Source: Cepaea nemoralis (lineage: Eukaryota; Mollusca; Gastropoda; Stylommatophora; Helicidae). Taken from it: a stretch of 64,000 nt of DNA. The DNA lies in contig JACEFZ010014476.1 in NCBI GenBank assembly GCA_014155875.1, positions 713,614 to 777,613 of the forward strand, read 5' to 3'. Position numbers and translations under genes: made by a program. Positions 20,436 to 32,340 of the stretch are shown piece by piece; the stretch's first letter is position 1; each line of letters opens with the position of its first letter. Below the pieces are notes generated by a model that was not told the origin of the DNA, made no database searches, and worked only from the letters and a program-made list of their open reading frames with translations.

Positions 20436-20925
20436 TCATCTCATCTCATCATGTTCCTCTTGTACCTTGCGGTGTCGAGGTGAAGTATAAACTTCGTGAG
20501 AGTGCCCGATTATGGGCTTCATATATCGATATTCCCATGAACTCTGCTATTCCCTCCGTCCAACGTTTACGTGGTTGGCCTCTTCCTCTGATTCCATCTG
20601 GTCTGTACATCATTGCTTGTTGTGGTATGCTGTTGACTGGTAACCTACTTGCATGGCCAAACCATTTGACATGCTGCTTTCTAATAAAATCTAGTGCTGC
20701 TTTAACCCCCACTATAGAACTGATTTCTTCATTTCTGATCTTATCTCTTCTTGAAACGTTGAGTATTCTTCTCAGGAACCTCATTTCTGTTGTTGTGATT
20801 TGTCTTTTCTCCTTTTCTGTCATTGTCCAGGTTTGGCATTGGTAGCATAGAGTTGATAGGAAGATTGTGTTGTAAAGTACTTTCTTGGTAGTTATTGATA
20901 CATGTTTGTTCTTTAGTATGTCCAC
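20436..20925 (-). pseudogene. LINE A copy 2, 3' end
   Basis: The minus strand has an open frame covering the C-terminal third of the LINE A protein: KNKHVSITTKKVLYNTIFLS, TLCYQCQTWTMTEKEKRQIT and TTEMRFLRRILNVSRRDKIR. It continues with KQHVKWFGHASRLPVNSIPQ and RGRGQPRKRWTEGIAEFMGI, ending near a (GATGA)n tail. It is 5'-truncated at about 20925, where identity to the 27.7 kb copy stops. This is the best-preserved LINE A C-terminus here. Confidence 0.88.
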
Positions 20926-20995
20926 AACATTACATGCAAAAAACGTTTCGTAGGTTTGTCGCATTAACAAACATCACCCATGTATGCTATAGTTA

Positions 20996-22714
20996 GTTAG
21001 TTAGTCGACAGATCATCCTCATTGCACATCGAACCATTCAGTCCATAAGTGCTCGGATCCCCTCCTCAGCAAATCCCGCAATGTGTAGCGGCAAACGACG
21101 CCAGTTCTGTGTTGGTTTATTAATCTTCTTTGGCTTCCTGCGTAGTGTTCTTGTTTGGCCACCCCTCTTTTAATTTGCTGCTCTCGCAGTCTGGCCATTG
21201 TTGTAGATTCACAGTCATCACTTGGTTCTCGCAAATGTCTTACTTCTCGTAGAGCATTCAGAATGTCAGCCTGGTCCATGGCGCGTCCGCCCTCCACAGT
21301 AGCCTCACCTGCGAGCTTGTCAGCCCGCTCATTTCCTTGTACTCCCGCATGCCCTGGCACGAAGATGAAACTAATCTTTGCCAGTCCAGACCGCTCCAGA
21401 GGCAGCAACCATTCTCTTCGGATCGACCCCTCCTCTATCCTCTTGATCATGTTCATTGAGTCGCTGAGGAAACAAGCCCTAGTAAATGTCTGTGTCTCGA
21501 GCCATGTTATTGCTTTACTTACTGCCATGACTTCCATGGTCAGGCTACTTGTGGTTTCAGTGAAAGCACCAGAGTCCTCCTTCACAATTCTCCCTCCGGC
21601 CCGAGCTGTAAAGGCCCATGAGCTTCTCACATGTCGGACGACCGACCCATCTGTGTAGATGACCGCGTCACCTTCTAGCGAATTCTCGAAAATCAACGCT
21701 TGTACTTCAGCCTCAACAGCAGCCGGATTTTCTTGTCTGCATTTTCTATCTAGTTGGATGCAAACTGAAAAGGATGTGCAGAAGTCTGTTGGCACTTGCA
21801 CCCACTCCTCGCCAGGTTCTAAGTCCTCAAGTGAACACACCTGTTGAAGAATGTCTTCGGCTTGACCCATCCACGACCTTCCTCTTTTTAACCTGCTGCC
21901 CTTCACCTTCCTAATTTCACTATGCAGTGGATGTTGTGTGTTTGCGTTAATTCTGAGGTAGGCGCGTGCCCTGCAACCTTGTATTCTCTCTTCAATGGTT
22001 GGAAAATCAAGAAAGTAGCGCATCGCCCTGCATGCTGTATCTCTTGTACATCCAAGAATAATGCGCATAGCTTCATTCTGTATCCTTTCCATCCTTTCTA
22101 TCTGCTTATGGCTGAGAGTCAGGATTGCCATTGCATACTCCAAAACAGACATGACCAGCCCCTCGTACAGAAGACATAGATGGCGCTGCTCACAGTTTGC
22201 TGCCGCCATCACCCGCATCGCTGCCAAACCCCGCTTGGCCTTTGTTATCACCTGGTCTATGTGCACATTATAAGCAAGGCTTCGATCAAACCGTATCCCC
22301 AGGTAATTCATTGCCTGCGTTCTTTCCACCGTCTCTGAAAACAGCATTACAGTTGGTGTTGGAGTGTTGACAATATGATTATTCAACGAGAACCAAGTCA
22401 CTGTTGCCTTTGTTGGGTTGACCATTGCCCCAGCTTCATCATACCAAGTACTTATGCGATTGAGTTCGGTTTGTAGTTCCACAGCAACCTCCTCTCTATC
22501 CTTACCCTGACGATACACTAAAACATCATCGGCATATGACAATGTCCTGCCAGGTCCAGTGATCTGCTCACTGGTGATTCTCACTGTGTAGGCGTTGAAC
22601 AGTACCGGAGATAATGGTGATCCCTGTGGTAGGCCAGGATATATTGTTGTTGGTTCCGAAGTCCAACTGCCACATCTAAAAACTACTTTCCGTTGGAAGA
22701 GGGCTGCTATAATA
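20996..22714 (-). mobile_element. LINE B copy 1, intact RT(part)-RNase H frame
   Basis: 5'-truncated LINE with a continuous frame; an in-frame ATG extends it upstream to 22743, giving 574 codons, with its end at 21019. Order: RT fingers/palm (GLPQGSPLSPVLFNAY; catalytic YADD), RT thumb (AMNYLGIRFDRSLAYN), an RT-RNase H linker, and an RNase H domain. The RNase H active-site residues all look intact: IYTDGS, MEVMAV, LSDS and GHAGVQGNERAD. The 3' tail is a short (TAAC)n after TCGAC. The N-terminal endonuclease and first RT blocks are absent, and the ~10 first codons after the upstream ATG come from flanking DNA. Jockey/R1-type lineage by domain content. Copy 2 at 25.6-27.6 kb is broken. Confidence 0.88.
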
Positions 22715-22743
22715 GCATACATGCAAACTAAAATGGCACCCAT

Positions 22744-23235
22744 CCATACTATAATCTATCCTTTTTGTGTCACATTAAAGAACGCATACCGTTAATGTTG
22801 GTTGGAAGATTCAGCATAGAGTTTACACGTTACTAGAATGTCCTTAACAGAACGTTGAATTCAACACCAGTATTTATTGGCTGTTTGTGATTTACTGGGC
22901 AATTAAGTTCAGTAGTTTCCCATTACTTTCTGAACGACCAACGTCTCCTACCGCCCAAGTCAAAGCAAAGCAATATGCTCTGTATATTCTAGCAAGCTCC
23001 TGTCGGCATTTTGAGCCATTTAAATCAATACTGAAACTTAACCTATCAGCTTCAGTTTCACGCACGACTAAATATTAGCTGGGCTAAGAAAGCCCATACT
23101 TTAGCATGTTGTACGTCAAGCTGAGAGATATACTTTCATTGAACAGTAATCTGATCTCATTTGAGTTGAAGGTACTTGTCGTATGTACCTCTGCTGGTTC
23201 CTACCACCGTTAACTTAAGCCTTATCAAGCTCCAT
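22744..23235. other. Unassigned
   Basis: No repeat family or coding signal recognised. Confidence 0.4.
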
Positions 23236-23465
23236 CGTGGGGGATGCGTGGTCTCGAGGTATGGTGTCCGCCTCGAGTGCTGGAGATCACGGTTTCAAGC
23301 CCCGGTGAGGACCGGGATTTTTCCTCGTGGACTTCCAGTAAAAAAATGTCCCCTGGTCTCTGGGTAGTGAGATCGGACGCCCGTGTGTATTGTTGCGCAC
23401 CGAAAAATTCCCTTGGCAGTTTGTCGTGTCCTCCTTTAAAGTGTCGTCCCTGGAGTGAGGAGAGT
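23236..23465 (+). mobile_element. SINE S2 copy, 5' half
   Basis: Matches the head and body of the 15825 copy: GATGCGTGGTCTCGAGGTAT, B-box-like CACGGTTTCAAGCCCCGG, CCCTGGTCTCTGGGTAGTGA and GATCGGACGCCCGTGTGTAT. The GCTACGGAGTTCGTGC core and the (CTAAA)n tail are lacking; a different 3' part follows. Confidence 0.8.
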
Positions 23466-25554
23466 CAACACCCACATTATAATATTTTTTCCCTATCAAT
23501 ATCCTGGAGAATCCACCAGCTTCCGTCCAACACACTCCATCAGCCTATGGACACCTTTTCCTATCACTCTCTCACTGTCGTACTATGCCCCCTCTCATAC
23601 TTCCCCAACGCAACATACTCAACAACTCTTGCTTCTAAAACTTAATAAAGATTAATTTATTAAAAGAAAAGTGTAACGTATATGAGACGTGTATGCGAAG
23701 AAAATGTGTGTCGTGTATTCTAATGTAAATGTATAGGTCAGACCACAGAGTTCATGTTCAGAGTCCACTCATCATGGCAAGGATCACACGACATCACAAG
23801 ACTCATCACAATGGACCTCACCGAAGTCGTGTCCTTCTCTCCAGACATGTCCTCCTCCAGGAGCTCTGATGACCATGAGATCTGAATCCCATGTAAATAT
23901 AATCCGTGAAAAATACTATTATTGTTCCGAACACAACGGTTCCTAATAGTTTTAGAAAAACCAAGATCTTATAATTCCGCACAGTGAAAAATAATGGAAC
24001 GCTGTCTCATGAACATGCCGTTTTCTTCTAGCGAAATGTTCTATATTTTCACTCTTAAACAGTCATAGTCTAGACAAAAATGGCTTGCTTTATTTACTAG
24101 ATATTGTCTGACAGTTCTGATTTCCTTGATACGTGAAACAACTACACTTCAATGTTTGGTTTCATCTAATGTGACCATCAGTTCTTACTGATCTAGTTCC
24201 ACGTGGGCTGAACATCCATCACTTCAGGTGTGTTAACGATTGGTATGCACTCATGTAGGATACTTATACCATTCAGCTCTACCGAGCCATGGGTATCAGC
24301 TTCTTCTAGCACCGACCCATTTAGAAGGTGGCTGGCCAATCTTTCTGCATCATAATTTATCCGGGATCGGATTTTTCATTGGTTCCGGGTTCTTCATTCC
24401 AACCAGAGGGAACCTGTAAAATAGATCATACAACTGGTGATAGCCTCCCCGTCACTGATCTCTATTAGATGATCGTGGCCCTTGGCCCTTGCTCAGTAAA
24501 ATACAATGAACCTACTCTGTCAGGGACAGATGACTCAACCCATTGGTTATCATCAGGCCAAGACAAGAAAAAAAATCAACAAACAGAATGCGGAACCCCG
24601 CCCACCACGGACACCTACTGGAATATCCCAATTATCCCTCATTACTCAATTCTCAACTAGTAAAGCTTATCAACACTTCACTAATCTATTTTCAACTAAC
24701 AGAGCCAAGTATCACTCTAGTTTTAACAAGACTACTGCCTATATTAATTAGGACTAATTAGACTATATTGACTACCTTATGCAAAACCGCCTCATTCCGG
24801 GATGGCTGCTACACTTTGCCATAACGACACATGCTAGTTAATATTAAATTAAGCTAACACTGTAGAGCTCTCCCACAAACACGTCCATCATAATCCACGG
24901 TTTTGGTCAACACTGTTTCTCCCAATCATGGTTTATGTCAAAACCTAAAATTGGTCACGTGACGGTATTCATTATGTCCACACAGGTGTTATTTGGGCAT
25001 ATCATCCATTGTCAAGAATCTATCCTCCCTGGCTTAGTCACTGTCAGAGTTGTCATCACTTGTTTTGACATCCCCAACAAGCTAGCGAGTTACTGTATGA
25101 TCCCAACAACAGTTGTCAATAGCAATCGGCCAATCTGCGTGATGTCCGGAAACTCTATATGACAGATGGACTGTTTTCTTCCGAGCTGAGTACTTCCGCT
25201 TTCAATCCAACCTGTTTATGAACTGTCAAAGCGATGTATGATTCAGCTCATCCACTTCCCCTACACATCTGCAGCTGTTAATTCTGCCCGACCTGTGATG
25301 GCTGCCATCCGATTGCAACCAGGATCCGACGGGTTCCATCTGTATTCGAATGTTGCAAACTGTCAAAGCGATGCCGGGACCCGTCTCCCTCACCACCGAG
25401 TGTTCCCAATCCGTCGACCAGATGTAAACACGTGCAGTTACATTTCCTGGATTTGTTGAAACAACCTTTGGCCTCGAACAGCCGCTAATTCAGAACGCCT
25501 ATTATTCTCATCACGGGTTAAATCACGTTGGTCTATTATGTGACAATAGGGAGT
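23466..25554. other. Long unassigned stretch
   Basis: About 2.1 kb without a recognisable domain, tRNA-like box pair, inverted repeat or microsatellite. A direct phrase AACTGTCAAAGCGATG recurs at about 25219 and 25359. The short open frames around 24.5 kb and 25.2 kb have no known motif. It could be LTR or untranslated retroelement sequence, but nothing proves it. Confidence 0.45.
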
Positions 25555-27660
25555 GCTAGCATCAAGGAGGAGTGGTTACAAAGCTATTGATTCCCTTGCC
25601 GAAGCCGGCAAAGACACACAAAACTTCAGGGATATCAAGTAATAACCATGCAGAATACAATAAGCAAGCTGCTGGAGAAGTTAATTGCCAGAAAAATATG
25701 AAACCGGCTAGAGAAGCAAGGTGTTTTCCCACCTACCCTGGGAGGGTACCGTCCCAAAAGAGAACCCTGGACCAATGCAGCAGTTTTTGCCCATGATGTG
25801 CATTGAAAACTTTGCTGCAGCGATTAATCTTGAGGACGCGTACAACAGAGTACAATTGAATTTTATAATGCTTCAGCTTCTTGAACTCAAGATAAGTCCG
25901 TTGCTCCTTAGTTGGATCGCTGCCGCCCTCTTCCAATGGAATGTAGTTTTTAGATGTGGCAGTTGGACTTCGGAACCAACAATAATATATCCTGGCCTAC
26001 CACAGGGGTCAACATTATCTCCTGTGCTGTTCAACGCCTACACTATGAGAATCACCAGCGAGCAGATCATGGACCGGGTAGGACATTGTCATATGCGACG
26101 ATGTTTTAGTGTATCGTCAGGGTAAGCATAGAGATCAGGTTGTTGTGGAACTGCAAACCAAACTCAATCGCATAAGTACTTGGTGTGCTGAAGCTGGGGC
26201 AACAAAGGCAACAGTGACATGGTTCTCTTTGAATAAACATATTGTCAACACTCCAACACCAACTGGTAATCTGTGTTCAGAGACTATGGAAAAGAACGCA
26301 GGCAATGAATTACCTGGGAATACGTTTTGATCGAAGCCTTGCTTATAATGAGCACATAGACCAGGTGATAACAAATGCCAAGCGGAGTTTGGCTGCAATG
26401 CAAATGATGGCGGCAGCAAACTGTGAACAGCGCCATCTATGTCTTCTGTTCAAAGGGGCTGGTCATGTCTGTTCGTGAGTATGCGATGGCGATCCTGACT
26501 CTCAGCCTTAAGCAGATAGGAAAGGATGGAAAGGATACAAACGAAGCTATGCGCATTATTCTTGGATGTACAAGAGATACACATGCAGGGCGATGCGCTA
26601 CCTTCTTGATTTTCCAACCATTGAAGAACAGACTACAAATTTGCAGAGCACGTGCCTACCTCAGAGTAACGCAAACACACAACATCCACTGCATAGTGAA
26701 ATTAGGAAGGTGAAGGGCAGCAGGTTAAAAAGAGGAAGGTCGTGGATGGGTCAAGCCGAAGACATTCTTCAACAGGTGTGTTCACTGGAGGACTTAGAAC
26801 CTGCGAGGAGTGGTAGAAGTGCCAACAGAGTTTCTTGACGTCCTTTTCAGTTTGCATCCAACTAGACAGAAAAATGCAGACAAGAAAATCCGGCTGCTGT
26901 GGAGGCGGAAGTACAAGCGTTGACTTTTCGAGAATTCGTTAGACGGTGATGCTGTCATCTACACAGATGGGTCGGTCGTCCGACATGTGAGAAGCTCATG
27001 GCCTTACGGCGCGAGGCCGGAGGGGGAGAATTGTGAAGGAGGACTCTGGTGCTTTTGTGTGAGACCACAAAGTAGCCTGACTATGGAAGTCATGGCAGTA
27101 AGTTAAAGCAATAACATGGCTCGAGGACACAGACATCACTATGGGACATGTTTCCTTAGCGACTCAATAGACATGCTCAAGAGGATAGAGATGGGGTGGG
27201 ATCCGAAGAGAATGGTGCTGTCTCTGGAGCGGTCTCGGCTGGCAAAGATTAGTTTACATCTTCGTTGCCAGGGCATGCGGGAGCTACAAGGAAATGAGCG
27301 GTCTGACAAGCTCGCAGGTAAGGCTACTGTGGAGGGCGGACGCGCCATAGGACCAGGCTGACATTCTGAATGCTCACGAGAAGTAAGACTGTTGCGAGAA
27401 CCAAGTGATGACTGCGAAATCTACACCATGGTCAGACTGCGAGAACAGCAAATTAAAAGAGGTGTGGCAAACAAGAACACTACGCAGGAAGCCAAAGAAG
27501 ATTGATAAACCAACACAGAACTGGTGTCGTTAGCCGCTATGTGCTGCGGGATTGCTGAGGAGGAGATCCGAGTACTTATGGACTGAATGGTTCGATGTGC
27601 AATGAGGATGATCTGTCGACTAACTAACTAACTAACTAAAAACTAACTAACTAACTAGTT
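25555..27660 (+). pseudogene. LINE B copy 2, longer but broken
   Basis: Same family as copy 1 but reaching further 5'. The RT start (TKLLIPLPKPAKTH, SKLLEKLIARK, LEKQGVF) leads to PKREPWTNAAVFAHD, AAINLEDAYNRVQ and FRCGSWTSEPTIIYPGLPQG. Next come YLGIRFDRSLAYNEHID, the RNase H blocks IYTDGSVVRH and LSDSIDMLKR, and ERSDKLAGKATVEGGRA. At least eight frameshifts or stops separate these, and the YADD region is damaged (about 26090). The 3' end after TCGAC is a (TAAC)n tail, 27621-27657, abutting LINE A copy 3. Confidence 0.88.
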
Positions 27661-27959
27661 GGTAGGAATATTGGGTTGTAAAGTGCTTTCTTAGTAGTTA
27701 TTGATACATGTTTGTTCTTTAGTATTGGTGCCATTTGTCCAATTAGTTGGTTTGCCTTATTGTATCTATTTTCGATTTCGTCTTCTGATTTGCCATTTGA
27801 TGATATTATACTTCCTAAGTACTTGAAGCTCTTTACTTGTTTCAATGGATGTTCGTTTAGGTGAATCGTTGTTCCTTTTTCTTCTGTATAGTTACAGTCA
27901 TTACCTCTGTTTTACTTGTGCTAATTTCATGTTATGGTCCCTACACATTTCGTTTAGAC
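27658..27959 (-). pseudogene. LINE A copy 3, downstream piece
   Basis: The minus strand reads KQVKSFKYLGSIISSNGKSE, RYNKANQLIGQMAPILKNKH and VSITTKKALYNPIFLPT. It then stops at the LINE B tail. Its upstream edge (27952-27959) is one copy of the hAT target duplication. The continuing upstream part of the same LINE lies at 44398. The 3' end of the LINE was lost at the LINE B junction. Confidence 0.88.
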
Positions 27960-27974
27960 CAGGGGTGCGCAAAC
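27960..27974 (+). repeat. hAT left terminal inverted repeat
   Basis: CAGGGGTGCGCAAAC, 13 of 15 positions matching the right end. A GC-rich subterminal palindrome (GGCCCGCGGGCC) follows immediately. Confidence 0.92.
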
Positions 27975-28179
27975 TACGGCCCGCGGGCCGCATGCGGCCC
28001 GGCAACTGATTTTATGCGGCCCGCGAGGTCATTTAGAATAACAATTTTTACTTCGTTTTTAAGTTATTTTGTTGAATTTTACAGAATTTCATGTACCGTT
28101 ATGATTGTTTTAACATTTTTGATAACATTTCTTTCTAATTATCTATTTTTATAAACAGTCCTTGACCTTCGTAATGTAA

Positions 28180-28665
28180 TGCTTCTTCTTCTTCTTTCGT
28201 TCGCCTTAAATATGTCTATAACTGCAATGTTGCCTCTTAGTATGAATTTAACTGTCCTTTTTAGTTCACTCAGCAGTCCATAGAGTTTATCTTCCACTGT
28301 CGTCTCTCTAGGCAGAAGGTTTGCCTAGACATGTTGTAATTTGGGCAGTCTTTGAGTATGTGCTCTGCTGTCTGCGACGCCAATCCACATGTGCACATGG
28401 CTGATTCACCAATCTTGAATCTTGTATACATGTGGTGCGTAATCTATTGTGTCCTGTTCTGAGGCGCAGAATAATGACTTGTTCTGGTCTGTCCATAACG
28501 TGGTAGTCGTCTTGAGCAGGTTTTGGTGGCCTTCTGACTGATTTGATCATTCTTTTCTTTTGGTGGTATGTAACGGGCACATCAGGCTGTTCTTCTTTTG
28601 CTCCTTCCTTAGCCAATCGATCAGTTCTGTCGTTTCGGGTACTCCACAGTGGGATGGTATCCACT
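28180..28665 (-). pseudogene. LINE H fragment, RNase H C-terminus
   Basis: The minus strand reads RNDRTDRLAKEGAKEEQPDV then PVTYHQKKRMIKSVRRPP. It continues with YHVMDRPEQVIILRLRTGHN then RLRTTCIQDSRL. This is the end of RNase H (ADRLAKEGA) and the DRPEQVxILRLRTGHNRL segment of Jockey/R1-like LINEs. A GAAGAAGAAGAAG-type tail lies at about 28180-28200. It sits within the hAT element, so it was inserted after or carried with it. It is different from LINE B. Confidence 0.8.
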
Positions 28666-29774
28666 GTATGGTGACCTTATGCTGACTGCTAAGTTCAGAA
28701 AGTAGTGTCCTATAGTACTGGCAATTTCCCAGACATCATTTCGTTTTCGTTGAGGTGAGTTTCTTGCAAGCAACATACGCTTACCTTTCTTGGTCCAAGA
28801 TGTTTTCTAGTTCTTTTTTTTTTTATTTTTTTTGGGGGTGCTGACATCCCTCCGCATTCCAGTGCATTAGTTTTAGTCTTTGTTGGTATAGGCCAGACGC
28901 TCTATTCTAGGTCCCCTGGCTCCACAGGACATCTGAGAAGGACCTCCAGTAGCTGTGGTTGGGCCCTTTCGAGGCATAGGGCTCCGGCAACTTCACCTGC
29001 CTGGGGGGTCCAAAAAGCAGAGGCGAGCATCCATAACATTGTAGCAGTAGTCGACAATATGTCATTACGCGTGATTGCGTGGCATCCATGATTTCTGTGG
29101 TGCGCCTCCTGGCTGGTTGCCTCCGTCTTCAGCACCTTTCCTTTGCTAAGCAGACTGTGGTCTTACTTCGAGTTTAGGTGTGTAGGCACGCACACACATG
29201 TCTGCGCATGCATGTACGTGCATCACATCTAGAGCGTTCTGGTTATTTCTCGGCGCCAGTGATAGCTGCCGCCCCTTCTCCGCCACGTTCCGCCACGAGA
29301 TGGCCAGAAGTTGGACTTATGCTGCATAGGTTATGAATGCTCGAGCCATTAGGGTATTTATGCAAGGTTGGGCCCTCATCCCAACCCTGCCCTCAGCTAC
29401 ATACAGCAACATTTGGAACCATGTACTGCTAAAATTCGAATTTATCGATTTTCTTATAGAGAAATATTTATCGACATGAAGAAATTAATAAGGATGATTT
29501 TTATGAAAAACAGATATTTCTTCAGAGAATAAAATGATGTATTTGCAAGAAAATATTAAATTTAAACGTTTTTTGCTGTTATAAATTATTTCCACATTTA
29601 CAGTGTTCAAATTATTTATTTTTGTCGTAGTAGTCTTGATATATTTGTGAAATTTATTCTGAGTTTACTACTTGTTTTCCGAATATTTTATTTTCACACA
29701 CAACTGGAAGTAGGTTTTGTTCATTTCCGTTTTAAAGTTTTGTACAATTCTAACTGTTAGAATTTATTAAAACA
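28666..29774. other. hAT-internal region, origin unclear
   Basis: 28666-29400 may be the upstream part or UTR of LINE H: it is more GC-rich, with a T-rich run at about 28805-28830. I find no domain in it. 29400-29774 is very AT-rich, like the 5' non-coding part of the hAT just before its transposase start. Confidence 0.45.
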
Positions 29775-29878
29775 ATGAGCGTCACTAAAAAAAACGTACG
29801 ATTGAAGATGAATGCCGTGTTTTTAATGATGAATGGACAACTAAGTACTGTTTTTATAAAAGTTGGTAGCAAATCAGT
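29775..29878 (+). pseudogene. hAT transposase, N-terminal piece
   Basis: Starts at an ATG: MSVTKK, then after a one-base loss in the A-run RTIEDECRVFNDEWTTKYCF. This matches the start of Charlie/GTF2IRD2-type hAT transposases, where a short basic segment precedes the EWTxxYFF motif and a BED zinc finger. The frame is cut at 29878 by a 3,375 bp insertion and resumes at 33260. Confidence 0.8.
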
Positions 29879-30927
29879 GTGATAGCACGAAGATGAGAGA
29901 TGAGAGGGAGAGGGGAAGAGACTAAAATATAAGAGAGGAGAAGAAAGAGAGGTGTAAAGAATAAAGAATTTATAGATAAAGACTGTCCGTCTTCCGGTCG
30001 TAGAGATAACACTAATGTGTGATTACCCTTTGTTTTATCAACTCACAAGTATACAGGTATGCAGGTCACGAATACAACACTGTCTGAACTGACACTAGTA
30101 CAGGCACTCAAAAGAAAAGCTAACACTGAATCAAGCTTATTTGCTCCTCGAAAGAAATTACAAAGTATCGTGCGAAAACAAATCCAATTAATATGGGGAA
30201 AATGCTGTCAGATAACTAACACCAAGAGAATACCATCAAACGTATATAAACACTAAGGAAATGCAATTAAGCTAGTAACTAGTCAAACATCAGTCAGGGG
30301 AATATAACAAGAAAGTACGCAAATCTAACAATGAAACACAGCGGACTCTAACCGTTATATAACCGCCCACTTGCTTACCCAGGTATTCAGATGATAACCT
30401 GGAAATTAAACAAGAAGACATCTTTGACTATGTGAACATCATCATCTGATATTATCGACTTCATCCTCATACTAGTCGTTTTCAGCTACGTGTATTGACA
30501 TCGGGTCAGTTATATGCCATCACAGCCTAGGCGATCATACACCATCAACAAGTGTTCCCCGATGCCAACCTCAATCCATAAGCACCAAACGCTTCACCAT
30601 GCGTAATAGTTATGTTATATTAATACAATACCCACGCTGACACTGATAGTCTTCTCACAGCGGGAAAGCAAATATATATTAGCAGTGGACAACCCTAAAC
30701 AACAACTGGTTCGCTGCCCACACTGGCCAGGTTTCCCTACCCAGGCACATAACACAACCGCTGATAACAGGGCACCACATTTTAACAGCTATATCAGGTA
30801 ACCCCAACAACAACATTTCTGCCTCCGAGGCCGACTACGCAATACATCAGTTACATGTGCTAGCGCCGTGTCTTATTATCATTGGCGCCATCGTCGTCCT
30901 CCATAGCATGTCATAATATTGTGTATA

Positions 30928-30928
30928 C

Positions 30929-31000
<72 letters not shown>
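30928..31000. repeat. (TA)n microsatellite
   Basis: About 36 TA units within the unidentified insert. Confidence 0.96.
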
Positions 31001-31006
<6 letters not shown>

Positions 31007-32104
31007 CTTGACAACGTAAATTCTCTTTGTCATTAACCACAAAGCAACCAACACATCATAAACATAACAACTGATCAATAACCTGTATCCCCTAGTGTCT
31101 CCAACTCCCCTAATGCGTCGTCTATATGTAACCTAAGCCATGAACCCTACGCCTCACTATCACTGCGTATATCATAGCCATTATCAATAGCAACATAAAT
31201 CTACGTCATTGACAATAGCATTAGAGCTTGGTGCCCCAAAAGTAATTATAAGACAACAAGATGGGACACAGATACTGCCCACGGATCACATATATGAAAT
31301 GCCCCGTTACACCAACACCCCTACAATCATTATAACCTTTTGCAGTGCATAAGTTCACTCAAGATTAACCAACATTATTGACTACATAAACTGATATCAC
31401 GTTTAACAACATCCTAACCATAATAATTGATCAGCGTGCATCTTCATTCATCCCTTCAGTTTAGTTCATAGTCTTCATTAGCCAATGGACGCACATGTCC
31501 TTTTCTTTACCCAAGATATTCTCACAACCCGTCTGTAACGTTTATTTCCAAAGGCATTTATGTCCTCTTCAGCTCACTTAGTGCGCGTCCAAGCCTCCAG
31601 TCGTATCTAACCACTGCTGTCCATCCCCCAACTCGCCTTATAGTATTAAAGACATTTAAGCTTTTATTCCAATTTTTGTGTAGATCCGAACTCGTGCCTT
31701 TAAATTCGTAGGGCGATACTGTCTTTCGCGCTAATCACAACAGAGCCTGCCCCGGTTCTGACCCCGCTTTACATCTGTCTAATCGAACAAAAGACACGCA
31801 TTCTTTCATTGGCAGGCCTGCTCCCGAACGTTGTCCATTCATTCGCGGTAGTCACTTGACCTCATTTGTTTGGGTTGACCCAGTAATCGCTTCTCAGGTA
31901 CAAGCCCGTCTGCTAGACCCGATCTCTGTGTTTATTTATATCCTTGCTGTACGGCTTCTGCTTCAACGTTTCATATTTACTCGCTATGCTATACCTAATT
32001 AACATTAATTGCTGTGTGATTAATTGTCTGTCTTCTATATATTTAGTTTATCTACACTCTGCTCATCTAACCGATTAATTTGACTCCCATCACTCTAGTT
32101 CAGC

Positions 32105-32340
32105 CGGTTAGATAATGGTCACTTTGCAGGACGTCGCATTCAGTCCTGACATTTGCCGGATTGTGATTTCTTAGCGGGTTAACGTCAGTAGTTTGCCAGC
32201 TTCCTGGTTTAGACTGCTATTATAGTTAGCTAGCTAGTAGATGTGGGTCCTTTTGCAGGACAGTCGCAGTCAACCTAGCATTTCGTCGGTGTTCATGATT
32301 ACTTGGTAAGTTCACCTACGGTAGTTTGCTATAGCTTTCT
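32105..32340 (-). mobile_element. Two SINE S5 remnants
   Basis: 32105-32215 has TTTGCAGGACGTCGCATTCA, GTGATTTCTTAGCGGGTTAA and CGTCAGTAGTTTGCCA. 32240-32340 has TTTTGCAGGACAGTCGCAGT, CAACCTAGCA and a broken GATTACTTGGTAAGTT. Both are the minus-strand S5 3' half, and both are more diverged than the other copies. Confidence 0.6.

Noticed and set aside
20336..20845. 169-codon plus-strand frame
   Set aside because: Antisense shadow of the LINE A C-terminal frame, which has recognisable motifs on the minus strand.
21155..21658. 167-codon plus-strand frame
   Set aside because: Antisense shadow of the LINE B RNase H domain.
28902..29135. Minus-strand frame MLKTEATSQEAHHRNH...
   Set aside because: No known motif; most likely LINE H untranslated or ORF1-adjacent sequence by chance open.
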